The notes under the pieces: generated by a model
What the model was told of the DNA's origin: nothing
Database searches by the model: none
The model's input: the letters and a program-made list of their open reading frames with translations, nothing else
Shown: positions 9,274-18,855 of the stretch, one piece after another
Position numbering within the stretch: the first letter of the stretch is position 1
Layout of the letters: each line of letters begins with the position of its first letter
From: JBBDIJ01 sp040880485
Lineage (GTDB): Bacteria > Bacteroidota > Rhodothermia > Balneolales > Balneolaceae
Reading direction: 5' to 3'
DNA length: 64,000 nucleotides
Assembly: GCA_040880485.1 (NCBI GenBank)
Contig: JBBDIJ010000005.1
Coordinates: 98,680 to 162,679 of the forward strand
Made by a program: the position numbers and the translations under genes

Positions 9274-11117
9274 TCGGTAATCTCCAGGCCCTCTTCAGGC
9301 TCTTCAACTGTGGGTTCGAAATTGAGCACATGGTTTAAAATATGGGAACGATTGATTTCGCCCGTCAGATACTTCTCTGTAAGCAGTGATGCGATCGGAG
9401 CTGCAGAACTGGATCCGAATCCGCCGTTCTCGACCAGGACGGCAATGGCAATTTCGGGTTCTTCCGCTGGTGCATAAGTAATAAACCAGCCGTGGTTGTT
9501 CCCATGTGGATTTTGTGCAGTGCCGGTTTTACCCGCCACTTCTATATCGTCAAGTGAGGCATAGTAAAGAACCGCCCCATGTGTCATCGCAGCTTTCATC
9601 CCATCACGAACGACTTCAAGATGTGATTCCTGAATCCATTCGATGCGCTGAAGATTTTTTTCGGTATGAACCTGGTCCCCATCAGGGGAGCGAACTGTGC
9701 GAACAAGGTGAGGCTGAACCCGGAATCCTCCATTTGCAATCACTGAGACGGCTACAGCAAGCTGGAGTGGAGTAGCAGAAATAAAACCCTGACCCACCCC
9801 GAAATTGATCAGATCACCGGTCCCCCAGGCTCGAACACCAATATTTTGATTCATCCAGGTGCTGTCGGGAATGATTCCGGAATTCTCGGAAGGCAGGTCT
9901 ATGCCGGTACGTGCCCCGAAACCGAAGTCCTTTATCAGGTCACTCCATCTGTTGAGATAGCCTCTTGATGCAACCATATCCATCAAGGCGAAAAAATAGG
10001 TATTGCTTGAGTACATCAACGCACGTCTCATATCATAATCACCAGGATCGGCCAGGTCGCCATAACGGCGTCCTCTAAAGTAGTAGCCTGGATTGTGAAT
10101 CGTTCTGGAGGGAGTTACAATTCCGAGGTGCAGCCCGACGAGTCCTGCGAAGGGTTTGAATGTAGAGCCGGGTGGCTGTCGCGAGGAAATAGCGCGATGG
10201 AAGAGTGGTTGCTCGGGATCGCTATTGATGTCTGCCCAGTACTCTGTGTCGAGCCTGCCGGCCAGCCTCTCCACATTAAACTGTGGTGAACTGGCGATGG
10301 CCAGTATTTCACCGCTGCCTGGATCGATGGCAACAACTCCTCCCCGTTTGCCGGACATTAGCTCTTCGGCAAGCTGCTGCAGGCCGGCATCGAGTGTCGT
10401 AATAATGTTGTTTCCCTGAACGGGTCGACTGCTCATTTCACCCTCAGTATACGTTCCAAGTGCCTGCCCGAGAGCGTTTACCCGAATGTATTCTGTGCCA
10501 AGTTCTCCCCTTAAAAGATCTTCATAACTCATTTCGAGTCCACTTTTTCCAATCTTGTCCCCAAGGCGGATCCGGGAAGTACCGAGGTACTCATCACGCG
10601 AGGCCTCACGCAGATATCCAAAGGTGTGTGAAGCATGAATCGGGAGAGGGTAATAGCGTTTGCTCTCTATTTGATGACCAATTCCGGGCAGCTGCCAAAT
10701 ATTCTCCTGTATATTTGAAAAGGCCTGAAAACTCACTTCCGTTACCAGTCTGGAGGTTCTGTGCCAGGAGTAACTCTGCGCTTCTTCAATTCGAAGAAGT
10801 AGATCCGACTGCTCCATCTCCAACAGTTCGGATAGCAGTGGAAGGCGGGACATGTCAAAACTGGCCGGATTGATTGTGATGGAGTAAATCGGTTCATTCT
10901 CAACAAGAATCTCTCCATTTCGATCCAGTATCAGCCCTCTTGCCGGGTTCACAAACTCCTGACGGAGATGATTCTGTTTACTAATCGGAGAGTATTTCTC
11001 ATAATCCAGAATCTGTAGCTGAAAGATACGGCCCAGTATAATCAACCATGCGATGAGTACAATCGATTGAAGTATCCGAACCGAAACTTTGGTTCTTCGA
11101 CTGGCGGAGAGGTGCAT
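9270..11117 (-). CDS. mrdA: Penicillin-binding protein 2, peptidoglycan DD-transpeptidase
   Basis: PBP2 crosslinks lateral-wall peptidoglycan with RodA. The 615-aa protein has an N-terminal membrane anchor (about residues 12-32), a dimerisation/pedestal domain starting NPARGLILDRNG, and a transpeptidase domain. All three active-site motifs are present: PGSTFKP (SxxK), YSSNT (SxN) and AGKTGTAQ (KTG). The C terminus is a short acidic tail. It is 12 bp downstream of mreD and overlaps rodA by 4 bp, so its product stoichiometry is coupled to the partner polymerase. Confidence 0.95.
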   Translation of the reverse strand: MHLSASRRTKVSVRILQSIVLIAWLIILGRIFQLQILDYEKYSPISKQNHLRQEFVNPARGLILDRNGEILVENEPIYSITINPASFDMSRLPLLSELLEMEQSDLLLRIEEAQSYSWHRTSRLVTEVSFQAFSNIQENIWQLPGIGHQIESKRYYPLPIHASHTFGYLREASRDEYLGTSRIRLGDKIGKSGLEMSYEDLLRGELGTEYIRVNALGQALGTYTEGEMSSRPVQGNNIITTLDAGLQQLAEELMSGKRGGVVAIDPGSGEILAIASSPQFNVERLAGRLDTEYWADINSDPEQPLFHRAISSRQPPGSTFKPFAGLVGLHLGIVTPSRTIHNPGYYFRGRRYGDLADPGDYDMRRALMYSSNTYFFALMDMVASRGYLNRWSDLIKDFGFGARTGIDLPSENSGIIPDSTWMNQNIGVRAWGTGDLINFGVGQGFISATPLQLAVAVSVIANGGFRVQPHLVRTVRSPDGDQVHTEKNLQRIEWIQESHLEVVRDGMKAAMTHGAVLYYASLDDIEVAGKTGTAQNPHGNNHGWFITYAPAEEPEIAIAVLVENGGFGSSSAAPIASLLTEKYLTGEINRSHILNHVLNFEPTVEEPEEGLEITE

Positions 11118-11129
11118 TGTGAATTCCGT

Positions 11130-11600
11130 TTAACTGCGCGTGAGGTAGAGAAAACTGCCGGTGAGGGCGGTGTAAAGGCTGCCGGCAATCAGCATCGGAC
11201 CTGCGGCATAGGAGGTAGCGTAGATTCCGGCAAAACTGCTGACAAAGACAAAAATGGCATTGTGAACAATTGTTGTAATTAGAAGTATCAGGAAAATCTG
11301 CCATAATATGAAGCGATTTTCCGAAATTTTATTCAGATATCCGTGAAAAAGAAAGATCAGCAGAGTCTTTGAAAAGAGGTTCAAGCCCCACAAATCGGTC
11401 ATTGCATCCTGAAGCAGGCCGGCTCCGGCAGCAAAGAGGAGTGTCTCCGTTCGGTTTCTGTGTGTTGCTATCCATAACAGATAGATGAGTACAAGGTCCG
11501 CTTCACCTCCGTATACTTTGAGATGGCGAAGTAGTATGACCTGGATTGCGATGATAAACAGGCCGATAAAAATGTAGCGAATATTTTCAGACCGGATCAA
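11130..11600 (-). CDS. mreD: Rod shape-determining protein MreD
   Basis: This small integral membrane protein of the elongasome has 156 aa and five to six hydrophobic segments, with little else conserved, as is usual for MreD. Identity rests on size, topology and position between mreC and mrdA. It starts at TTG 11600, overlapping the mreC stop as TTGA, which implies translational coupling. The segment LLQDAMTDLWGLNLFSKTLL matches the conserved GLLQD-xxx-GLN region of the family. Confidence 0.88.
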   Translation of the reverse strand: MIRSENIRYIFIGLFIIAIQVILLRHLKVYGGEADLVLIYLLWIATHRNRTETLLFAAGAGLLQDAMTDLWGLNLFSKTLLIFLFHGYLNKISENRFILWQIFLILLITTIVHNAIFVFVSSFAGIYATSYAAGPMLIAGSLYTALTGSFLYLTRS

Positions 11601-12436
11601 AATATCTCCTCCTGTTGCTGCATCAGCTCCTCAATAGCCGGATCTGGCTGAAAGTGCATAATGAACCCCTCTGCCAGTGTATGGAGATTTACGAAAGGCC
11701 GAATCCATATCAATTGCGTCTCGACTCCTTCCAGGGGTTCAGTATGGCTCACATAGCCGATCGGAATACCTGGCGGATATTGATTGCTGTAACCGGATGT
11801 CTCTACAATTTGGCCGGGTTCCACTTCTATGGTCTGTGCAACATGCTGCATGAGCAACTCGTCGGAGCGGGTGCCTTCCCAGGTGACAATACCCAGGGCT
11901 CGTGAGCCCTGAATACGGGCGCTGACTCTGAACAGAGAGTTAATGTAAGGCATTACCTGCGAATGGGAACGGGTTGTAAAGATGACTCTTCCAACGAGCC
12001 CGTCTGAATTAATCAGAGGCATTCCTGCTTTTATTCCGTTAATCTCACCTGCATTTACGGTGATAGAGTTATTCATGCCCGTCAACTCCTTGGCTACAAT
12101 GCGTACCGGGTGAAGAGAGATCTCGGACTCTTCACGCAGGTCAAGCAACTCTCTTAATATTCGGTTCTGTTCCTCGACTGATCTCAGTCGGCTTAACTCA
12201 TCCTGAAGCAGGGCATTTTGACGATGAAGATAGGTGTTTGTGTTTAAAGCCTGCCGGTAGGTTCGAATGACGGAGAGCGGTTTTTCGAGATAGCTCAGGA
12301 TCGTCACCGAAACAGTACGAGCACTGTGCAACCCTCCATCGTGTCGCGTAATAATCAATGAGATCGCGAATACGAGGATCAGGGCAGTAATAATATAATC
12401 TTTCGCATCCGTAATGCGCGGCAGTCCGAGTTGCAT
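11597..12436 (-). CDS. mreC: Rod shape-determining protein MreC
   Basis: MreC is a bitopic periplasmic scaffold that activates PBP2-RodA. The 279-aa product has one N-terminal membrane helix (about residues 12-30), a coiled coil (about 60-100, NTNTYLHRQNALLQDELSRL-type heptads), and then the two beta-barrel domains with conserved INSDGLVGRV and YPPGIPIGYVS segments. It lies 19 bp downstream of mreB and overlaps mreD by 4 bp. Confidence 0.93.
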   Translation of the reverse strand: MQLGLPRITDAKDYIITALILVFAISLIITRHDGGLHSARTVSVTILSYLEKPLSVIRTYRQALNTNTYLHRQNALLQDELSRLRSVEEQNRILRELLDLREESEISLHPVRIVAKELTGMNNSITVNAGEINGIKAGMPLINSDGLVGRVIFTTRSHSQVMPYINSLFRVSARIQGSRALGIVTWEGTRSDELLMQHVAQTIEVEPGQIVETSGYSNQYPPGIPIGYVSHTEPLEGVETQLIWIRPFVNLHTLAEGFIMHFQPDPAIEELMQQQEEIF

Positions 12437-12455
12437 CCGAAGTCTATTGTCAGAG

Positions 12456-13529
12456 TCAGGTGATCACGCTTCTGTAGTAGTCGAGATTCTCCAGAATGGC
12501 ACCGGTGCCTCGAACCACAGCGGTAAGCGGATCCTCTGCAATATGGACCGGGAGATCTGTTGTCTCCATAATCAGCTTGTCGAGGTTCTTCAACAGTGCG
12601 CCACCTCCGGTAAGCATGATTCCACGATCCAGAATGTCCGCCGAGAGTTCGGGCGGTGTCTGTTCAAGGGATTTGGTAATGGCTTCCACAATCGTATTCA
12701 CAGATTCAGTTAGTGCTTCCCGCACGTCTCTGGATGTTACCTGACGGGTACGTGGGACACCATTGACCAGATCTCGGCCTTTGGTGATCATCTCCAGCTC
12801 TTCATCGAGCGGAGCGGCAGAACCGATCTCGCATTTGATTTTTTCTGCAGTGCGCTCCCCGATCAGAAGGTTGTGGTTCCGGCGAAAATAGTTAATGATA
12901 TCGTCATTCAGTTCATCACCACCGAGGCGGACAGATTGGGCGTGAACAATTCCGGAGAGGGCAATGACTGCAATTTCGGTTGTTCCACCACCGATATCGA
13001 CAATCATGTTCCCAACCGGCTCGTGAACATTGAGCCCAATTCCAATCGCAGCGGCCATTGGCTCATCAACCAGGTATACCTCTTTGGCTCCGGCATGTTC
13101 GGCACTGTCCCGTACCGCCCGCCTTTCTACTTCCGTTATGCCACTCGGAACACATACGACCATCTGTCTGGTAGAGGAGTACCATTTCACCTTCACCTTC
13201 TTGATCATATCTCTGATCATCACCTCTGCGACCTCAAAATCGGCGATTACACCATCCCGCAGCGGACGAACCGTTCGAATATTCTTGTGAGTCTTTTCGT
13301 GCATCAGCCGAGCTTCATGGCCTGTAGCCATTGCTTCGCCCCGGTTGTTGATTGCAACAATGGAGGGTTCATTCAGTACGATTCCACCATTTCTGGAGTA
13401 GATCAGAATATTGGCTGTTCCGAGATCGATGGCGATATCGTTGTACAGAAAATCGAACAACCCTTTTTTGGGCTGGGAATTGCTTTTAGAAGTCTTTGTT
13501 TCCTGAACCGATCTTTCCGGCATCGACAT
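12456..13529 (-). CDS. mreB: Rod shape-determining protein MreB, bacterial actin
   Basis: MreB forms membrane-bound antiparallel filaments that steer the elongasome. The 357-aa protein has the actin-fold ATPase motifs IAIDLGTANILIY (phosphate 1), VDIGGGTTEIAVI (phosphate 2) and GIMLTGGGALL (adenosine), plus the VDEPMAAAIG connect motif. The first 20 residues are a polar extension. It is the promoter-proximal gene of mreB-mreC-mreD-mrdA-rodA. A 156-bp gap upstream holds two perfect short inverted repeats. Confidence 0.96.
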   Translation of the reverse strand: MSMPERSVQETKTSKSNSQPKKGLFDFLYNDIAIDLGTANILIYSRNGGIVLNEPSIVAINNRGEAMATGHEARLMHEKTHKNIRTVRPLRDGVIADFEVAEVMIRDMIKKVKVKWYSSTRQMVVCVPSGITEVERRAVRDSAEHAGAKEVYLVDEPMAAAIGIGLNVHEPVGNMIVDIGGGTTEIAVIALSGIVHAQSVRLGGDELNDDIINYFRRNHNLLIGERTAEKIKCEIGSAAPLDEELEMITKGRDLVNGVPRTRQVTSRDVREALTESVNTIVEAITKSLEQTPPELSADILDRGIMLTGGGALLKNLDKLIMETTDLPVHIAEDPLTAVVRGTGAILENLDYYRSVIT

Positions 13530-13612
13530 GGATTTGATATGTTTTGGCTTTCAGGTATTGAACCCGCCTGAAATCGTTTATAAAACGGAGTCTTGATATA
13601 AAGGCACTATTC

Positions 13613-13678
13613 GAGACAAAATACAATATTGTCTCTCGATTTGCGAATGGAAATGCAGTTAAGAGGATTTGAATCCTC
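13613..13678. repeat. Two short perfect inverted repeats upstream of mreB
   Basis: In the purH-mreB gap, GAGACAA at 13613-13619 pairs with TTGTCTC at 13629-13635 (7 bp, 9-nt loop). GAGGATT at 13663-13669 pairs with AATCCTC at 13672-13678 (2-nt loop). The second lies just after the purH stop and may be an mRNA 3' end hairpin, but no T-run follows on the minus strand. The first could be an operator or leader hairpin for mreB. Both roles are inference. Confidence 0.5.
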
Positions 13679-13685
13679 CTGTTAA

Positions 13686-15260
13686 TTAATGTCTGAAATG
13701 TCTTTTTCCGGTAAATATCATCGCTAAATTGTGACGGTCTGCAGCTTCGATGACCTCATCGTCACGAACACTGCCTCCGGGCTGAATGACGGCCGTTGCC
13801 CCGGCTTCGGCCGCCGCCTCTACACCATCTGCAAAAGGGAAAAAAGCATCTGAGGCTATTACCGAATCTCCCAGGGAGAGGCCTTCTCTTTCCGCTTTTC
13901 GAATTGCGATTTCTGAACTGTCTACCCGGCTCGTCTGTCCTGTTCCTATACCAAGTGTCTGACCGTTCCCGGCAAACACGATCCCATTCGATTTTACATG
14001 CCTTACGAGCCTCCAGGCAAAAAGCAGGTCACTCTTCTCTCTCGCCGTAGGCTCTCTTTTTGTGACTGTACGAAATGTATCGGCTAGATCCGGCTCCCGG
14101 TCTGGAAGTTGAAGCAGTGCTCCCCCAAAGAGGGTGCGGATTTGCTTATCACCAGAATGGCCGGGATAATTTACGATCTCGACCAGCCTTCGATTCTTTT
14201 TACGAACAAGCAGCTCTTTCGCTTCCGGCTCAAAATCGGGTGCAATTATGATCTCTGTAAAGATGTCGTCGATTCTCGAAGCAGTTTCGAGATCGAGTGG
14301 CCTGTTTACGATCACAATGCCTCCAAAAGGAGAAACAGGATCAGTGGAGAATGCTTTGCTATATGCGTCTGCCAGTGTATCGGCCGTTGCAGCACCGCAG
14401 GGAACGGTGTGTTTGAAAATGGCCACAGTGGGCAAGTCGTCCCTGAAATCTGACATCAGTCCCAATGCAGCATCCATATCCAGATAGTTGTTGTAACTTA
14501 ACTGCTTTCCATGAAAGCAGTTAATGAATTTCTCCGGTTCGCCATAAATGGCGGCAGGTTGATGGGGGTTCTCTCCATACCTCAGGGAAGATGACTTCTC
14601 CAGAGCCAGATGAAGTTGTTCCGGTACCTCTTCCTCCACCAGGCCTGAGAAATAGTGGCTTATCTTTGCATCGTAGAAGGCAGTCTTTCGGAATGCTTCC
14701 AGCGCGAGCATCCTGCGGGTTTCGAAAGAGATCTGCCCCTCCAGTTGAAATTCGTCAAGAAAACGGTGGTACTGATCCGGATCGGTTAGCACACATACGT
14801 GTGCGAAATTCTTTGCGGAAGCCCGAATGAGAGTCGGTCCTCCGATATCAATATGTTCCGTGGCTACAGATGGTGTCACATCCGGGCTGGATACGGCTTC
14901 GCTGAATGGGTATAGGTTAACGACGACGAGTTCAATCGGTTGAATTCCGTGCTTTTTTAACTCTTCAAGATCCGGTTCATGGGATGTTCTTGCAAGAACC
15001 CCCCCATGAATGTGAGGGTGAAGAGTCTTTACCCGCCCGTCCAGACACTCTGGAAATCCTGTGATTTCGGAGACGTCCCTAACAGTAATTCCCGCTTTTC
15101 GAATCGTCTCTGCTGTCCCTCCGGTGGAGATGATTTCAACATTTTTTTCGGCAAGTGCTTGTGCGAGTGTAACGATTCCACTCTTATCCGATACAGAGAG
15201 CAGCGCCCGTTCGATATTGAGAGGTTGTTCAGGGAGTTGATCCAGAGGTTTCAGTGACAC
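13686..15260 (-). CDS. purH: Bifunctional AICAR formyltransferase/IMP cyclohydrolase
   Basis: PurH performs the last two steps of IMP synthesis. The 524-aa protein has an N-terminal MGS-like cyclohydrolase domain (ALLSVSDKSGIV, ISTGGTA, GRVKTLHPHIHGG) and a C-terminal formyltransferase domain (RYGENPHQ, FKHTVPCGAA, SVIASDAFFPFADGVE, IQPGGS). The start is GTG at 15260. It lies 46 bp after purN, so the two folate-dependent purine formyl-transfer steps are co-transcribed. Confidence 0.96.
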   Translation of the reverse strand: MSLKPLDQLPEQPLNIERALLSVSDKSGIVTLAQALAEKNVEIISTGGTAETIRKAGITVRDVSEITGFPECLDGRVKTLHPHIHGGVLARTSHEPDLEELKKHGIQPIELVVVNLYPFSEAVSSPDVTPSVATEHIDIGGPTLIRASAKNFAHVCVLTDPDQYHRFLDEFQLEGQISFETRRMLALEAFRKTAFYDAKISHYFSGLVEEEVPEQLHLALEKSSSLRYGENPHQPAAIYGEPEKFINCFHGKQLSYNNYLDMDAALGLMSDFRDDLPTVAIFKHTVPCGAATADTLADAYSKAFSTDPVSPFGGIVIVNRPLDLETASRIDDIFTEIIIAPDFEPEAKELLVRKKNRRLVEIVNYPGHSGDKQIRTLFGGALLQLPDREPDLADTFRTVTKREPTAREKSDLLFAWRLVRHVKSNGIVFAGNGQTLGIGTGQTSRVDSSEIAIRKAEREGLSLGDSVIASDAFFPFADGVEAAAEAGATAVIQPGGSVRDDEVIEAADRHNLAMIFTGKRHFRH

Positions 15261-15306
15261 GTGATTTTCGGTTTTGAATTGAAATTTGATGAGACAGTGT
15301 GAGTTG

Positions 15307-15888
15307 TCATGTTGCGCTCTTTCCCGAGATCAGTTTAGCGATCACCTCCGGGTACAGCGAGTGCTCCATAGCCAACACTCTTCGGGCAAGAGTTTCGGCT
15401 GTGTCGTCTGCATAAACGGGAACCTCCCTTTGTGCAATGATTGGCCCTCGATCGTACTCCTCTGTCACGTAATGTACGGTGCAACCACTGTGATCTGCTC
15501 CCGATTCGAGGACAGCTTCATGAACCTTTCGACCATAAAACCCTTTGCCACCGAATCGGGGAAGGAGGGCTGGGTGAATATTGATAATCTGATTTTTATA
15601 AGCTTGAATCACCTCGCCAGGAATCAGTGCTGTGTACCCTGCAAGAACGATCAAATCGGGCCTCCAATCAGATAACTTTTCCATAATTGCTGAGGCAAAA
15701 TTGGTGCTATCGGGTGGAATGACTGCTGTCTTAATTTCCGCAACTTTAGCCCTCTCCAGAGCGCCAACTCCTTTCCGGCTCGTAATGAGGCCGGTAATAG
15801 TTGCATCGATATGACCTCTGTCGATCACGTCTATGATCGACTGTAAATTGGTTCCGGATCCGGAAGCAAAAACAACAAGTCTCTTCAC
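15307..15888 (-). CDS. purN: Phosphoribosylglycinamide formyltransferase
   Basis: PurN transfers a formyl group from 10-formyl-THF to GAR, step three of purine synthesis. Visible motifs are VFASGSGTNLQSI (phosphate/GAR loop), INIHPALLP with the catalytic Asn and His, the SGCTVHYV strand, and EYDRGPI with the catalytic Asp. I place the start at GTG 15888 (193 aa), giving the family start KRLVVFASGSG. A TTG at 15921 in frame would add 11 non-conserved residues. It precedes purH. Confidence 0.93.
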   Translation of the reverse strand: MKRLVVFASGSGTNLQSIIDVIDRGHIDATITGLITSRKGVGALERAKVAEIKTAVIPPDSTNFASAIMEKLSDWRPDLIVLAGYTALIPGEVIQAYKNQIINIHPALLPRFGGKGFYGRKVHEAVLESGADHSGCTVHYVTEEYDRGPIIAQREVPVYADDTAETLARRVLAMEHSLYPEVIAKLISGKSAT

Positions 15889-16037
15889 AAAGCTGCAGAT
15901 TGCTGATGATTTGGATGGCAAAGATAGTGAAACAGAAAATGCGATGCGATCTTATCCCATTTTGTTTAAAAAAAGGGTTGGAGGCGTGATAATATCCCGG
16001 TTGCATCAGGAATCAGAATTCGCAGAATCTGAATAGG

Positions 16038-17171
16038 CTATGATGAGACAGGCCCATCCGGAGTAGAGGAGGCGGATTCTCCTGCTGTCTTCGAACTTTT
16101 ACCGGCTGAAGCGATACGGAATACCTGGTAGTTATTGTAACTCCACTGTATCTGATTTACTGTGATCTTGATGATGGTAGCCAGCGGTATGGCAATTAGC
16201 ATTCCGAGTATACCGGCTGTTTCTGCTCCAATCAGAATAATAAAAAGTATGGCTACCGGATGAATATCGGCCATCCGAGAGAAGATGAGCGGCTGAAAAA
16301 GCACATTGTCCATGAGCTGGACTACCAGAACGGCCAAAATACAGGGGATAACAAGAGAGAAGTCGCCGGTTTCGATGATCGATATAATAATGGATAGAAT
16401 ATAACCAAGAATCGGGCCGAAATAGGGAATCGTGTTTGCCACGCCAATTGCGATGCCGACTGACGCGGCATTGGCAAGTCCGGCAATAGAGAGTGAAAGC
16501 CATGCTGTTAGTGTAACCAGAAGGCTCTGGACAAACACACTCCTCAGATAGGATCCCAATCGGGTTTCAATCTTGTCAATCAGGCTCAGTGAAGTTTCAA
16601 AGTATTTATTAGGCACCAGTTGAAGCAGGTCTCTGCGAATCCTGGTGCCATCTTTCAGGAAAAAGAAGGTTGCAAAGGGGATGATGATAATGGCATAGAA
16701 AAGGTTCGTAAAGAGGCCAATCAGATCACCCAGAATATCCTGTACCCTCTGAACATCAAAAAGATCATCCGTTACAATATGAAGGTTCTCCCTCAGGAAA
16801 CCCTCTGGCAGAAACTCCATCTGCTCGATCAGGCTTCGTTCGATCTGCCCGGCGATAAAAAGAACGTTGTCCATGCTCAACTGTCTGGCAAGGCCGGCAG
16901 TCTGAGCCGCTATGATCGGAATGATACTGGTGGAGATCCATGTAAGAATCAGAATAACCGTTGCCAGAGTCAGGGCAATAGAAAAAGTTCGGTTCAGCCC
17001 GTTGGACTGCATTCTGTTGATAATCGGATCAAGCAGATAGCTTAAAAGGATCGCAATGGCGGCATAGATGAGCAGGTTGCTGAACTGGAGAAGCAGGATC
17101 ATCACCAGCACAACCAGAAGGAAGCCGACGACGAGCCTGACGATCTTTTCGAGAGTAAGGTTGTTAAACAT
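16038..17171 (-). CDS. AI-2E family permease (UPF0118)
   Basis: The 377-aa integral membrane protein has the PF01594 layout: two to three N-terminal helices, a soluble helical segment (about residues 90-150), and a C-terminal helix bundle with the family signature IPYFGPILGYI and later MLIAIPLAT. Members export diverse small molecules, and some are Na+(Li+)/H+ antiporters. The substrate cannot be predicted here. A Ser/Pro-rich tail ends the protein. Its ATG overlaps the end of recX by 8 bp. Confidence 0.88.
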   Translation of the reverse strand: MFNNLTLEKIVRLVVGFLLVVLVMILLLQFSNLLIYAAIAILLSYLLDPIINRMQSNGLNRTFSIALTLATVILILTWISTSIIPIIAAQTAGLARQLSMDNVLFIAGQIERSLIEQMEFLPEGFLRENLHIVTDDLFDVQRVQDILGDLIGLFTNLFYAIIIIPFATFFFLKDGTRIRRDLLQLVPNKYFETSLSLIDKIETRLGSYLRSVFVQSLLVTLTAWLSLSIAGLANAASVGIAIGVANTIPYFGPILGYILSIIISIIETGDFSLVIPCILAVLVVQLMDNVLFQPLIFSRMADIHPVAILFIILIGAETAGILGMLIAIPLATIIKITVNQIQWSYNNYQVFRIASAGKSSKTAGESASSTPDGPVSS

Positions 17172-17691
17172 TCAGCATCTCTGCAATTTGGGGAAGCGCT
17201 TTTCGAATCGTATCGCTCCGATAGCCTTTCTGCCTTAGCCAGGCGACTATTTTTTGCTTCCTTTTAAAATGGTCGCTCTCCCTGTAGAAGTGTTGCCTTC
17301 GACGTTCAACCAAATCTACACAATTCTGGATGAGCTCCAAACCATCTTCAATTTCCCGTAGTGCAGAGTTGGCGATCTCCGGCTGTACACCCTTTTTAAG
17401 TAGCCCGGCTCTTATCTTTTTGGGGCCCCATCGCTTTGTTCTGCTTTTCTCCTCTGCGTAATTGATGGCGAACCTGGCATCATCCAATAGCCCCTCGGCA
17501 GTGAGTTCATCAACAGACTCCTGACAGGAAGCTGTCGTGTACCCTTTTCTGGCCGCTTTTCGAATCAGTTCGGCTACAGTATGATCCCTCCGGCCCAGGA
17601 GCCTGAGCATGTAGTTGCGGATGGTTATTACCGGAGGCGGGAGTTCCGAAGACTCATTTTCCTTTTCTTCCGTCCTGCCTTTACGATTCAT
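17164..17691 (-). CDS. recX: Regulatory protein RecX
   Basis: RecX binds and caps RecA filaments, tuning recombination and SOS strength. The 175-aa protein has the three-helix repeat pattern: RDHTVAELIRKAARKGY, LDDARFAINYAEEKSRTKRWGPKKIRAGLLKKG and the C-terminal KQKIVAWLRQKGYRSDTIRKAL. An acidic N-terminal stretch of about 20 residues precedes it. The gene overlaps the end of recA by 11 bp, so both proteins are made from one mRNA. Confidence 0.92.
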   Translation of the reverse strand: MNRKGRTEEKENESSELPPPVITIRNYMLRLLGRRDHTVAELIRKAARKGYTTASCQESVDELTAEGLLDDARFAINYAEEKSRTKRWGPKKIRAGLLKKGVQPEIANSALREIEDGLELIQNCVDLVERRRQHFYRESDHFKRKQKIVAWLRQKGYRSDTIRKALPQIAEMLNV

Positions 17692-18742
17692 CTGCTGTTG
17701 CGACTTCTTTCTCCTCCTTTTTCTCTTCTGGTACAGGCTCGGGTAACGGGAAGAGTCGGGCTCTCACCATTTCATCAATTTTGTCGGCAAGTACAGAATC
17801 CTCTTCGAGAAACTGAATAGCGGCATCTGTTCCCTGGCCGATCGGTTCTCCTTCATAACGGTACCAGCTCCCGCGTTTTTCAATGATGTCGAAGTCGACT
17901 GCCAGATCGAGAAGTTCGGCAACTCTGGAAGTGCCCTGGCCGTAAAGAATATTGAACTCAACCACTTTGAAGGGCGGGGCGACCTTGTTCTTGACCACTT
18001 TTACCTTGGTACGGTTTCCAATCACCTCGTCACCCTTTTTCAATGCACCGATTCTACGGATGTCCAGCCTTACCGAAGAGTAAAACTTGAGTGCACGACC
18101 TCCGGTAGTGGTTTCCGGATTCCCGAACATGACGCCGATCTTTTCTCGAATCTGATTGATAAAGATGCATGAAGTGCGGGTTTTACTCACAATCCCGGTG
18201 ATTTTTCTCAGTGCCTGGGACATCAATCGGGCCTGAAGACCCACGTGTGAATCGCCCATCTCCCCCTCCAGTTCTGCACGTGGTACCAAAGCAGCAACCG
18301 AGTCGACAACGATTACGTCCAGTGCTCCCGAGCGGATCAGGGTTTCGGTGATCTCCAATGCCTGCTCTCCACTATCGGGTTGGGAGACCAGCAGTTCATC
18401 TGTGTTGATTCCGAGATTTTTGGCGTATCGAGGGTCAAATGCATGTTCTGCATCGATAAAAGCGGCGTACCCACCCGATTTTTGAGCTTGTGCGATCACC
18501 TGCAGTGCAAGTGTGGTTTTACCGCTGCCCTCCGGCCCGTATATCTCGGTGACCCGGCCTCGTGGTATACCGCTTACACCGAGTGCATAATCGACCATGA
18601 TGGAGCCTGTGGAGATCACATCGATCTTTCTGGATGGCGAGTCTCCAAGTTTCATTATGGTCCCTTTGCCATGCTGTTTTTCGATCTGGCCGACGGCCAT
18701 TTCCAGTGCCTTGTGTCGATCGCTGTTGTTGGATGAGCTCAT
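17681..18742 (-). CDS. recA: Recombinase RecA
   Basis: RecA is the ATP-dependent strand-exchange protein and SOS co-protease. The 353-aa product has Walker A GPEGSGKT at residues 69-76, the catalytic-Glu segment IDAEHAFDP, Walker B VIVVDSVAAL, the L1/L2 DNA loops (EMGDSHVG, and IREKIGVMFGNPETTTGG), and an acidic, Glu/Lys-rich C-terminal tail that normally moderates filament assembly. I use the ATG at 18742; an upstream in-frame TTG at 18751 is less likely. It is the first gene of recA-recX-permease. Confidence 0.97.
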   Translation of the reverse strand: MSSSNNSDRHKALEMAVGQIEKQHGKGTIMKLGDSPSRKIDVISTGSIMVDYALGVSGIPRGRVTEIYGPEGSGKTTLALQVIAQAQKSGGYAAFIDAEHAFDPRYAKNLGINTDELLVSQPDSGEQALEITETLIRSGALDVIVVDSVAALVPRAELEGEMGDSHVGLQARLMSQALRKITGIVSKTRTSCIFINQIREKIGVMFGNPETTTGGRALKFYSSVRLDIRRIGALKKGDEVIGNRTKVKVVKNKVAPPFKVVEFNILYGQGTSRVAELLDLAVDFDIIEKRGSWYRYEGEPIGQGTDAAIQFLEEDSVLADKIDEMVRARLFPLPEPVPEEKKEEKEVATADES

Positions 18743-18855
18743 GAGGTACAATTTGAGTGTTAAAAGATCTATTTCGGCTCGACCGGATTCTGCTTAACCG
18801 GACCGGCGTGATCTCAGTATAGGGATGCAGAGTGACAAGCTGTGTCACCCCGAAA

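Noticed and set aside
12873..13571. 232-aa plus-strand frame opposite mreB
   Set aside because: Mirror frame of a highly conserved actin gene; composition is not protein-like.
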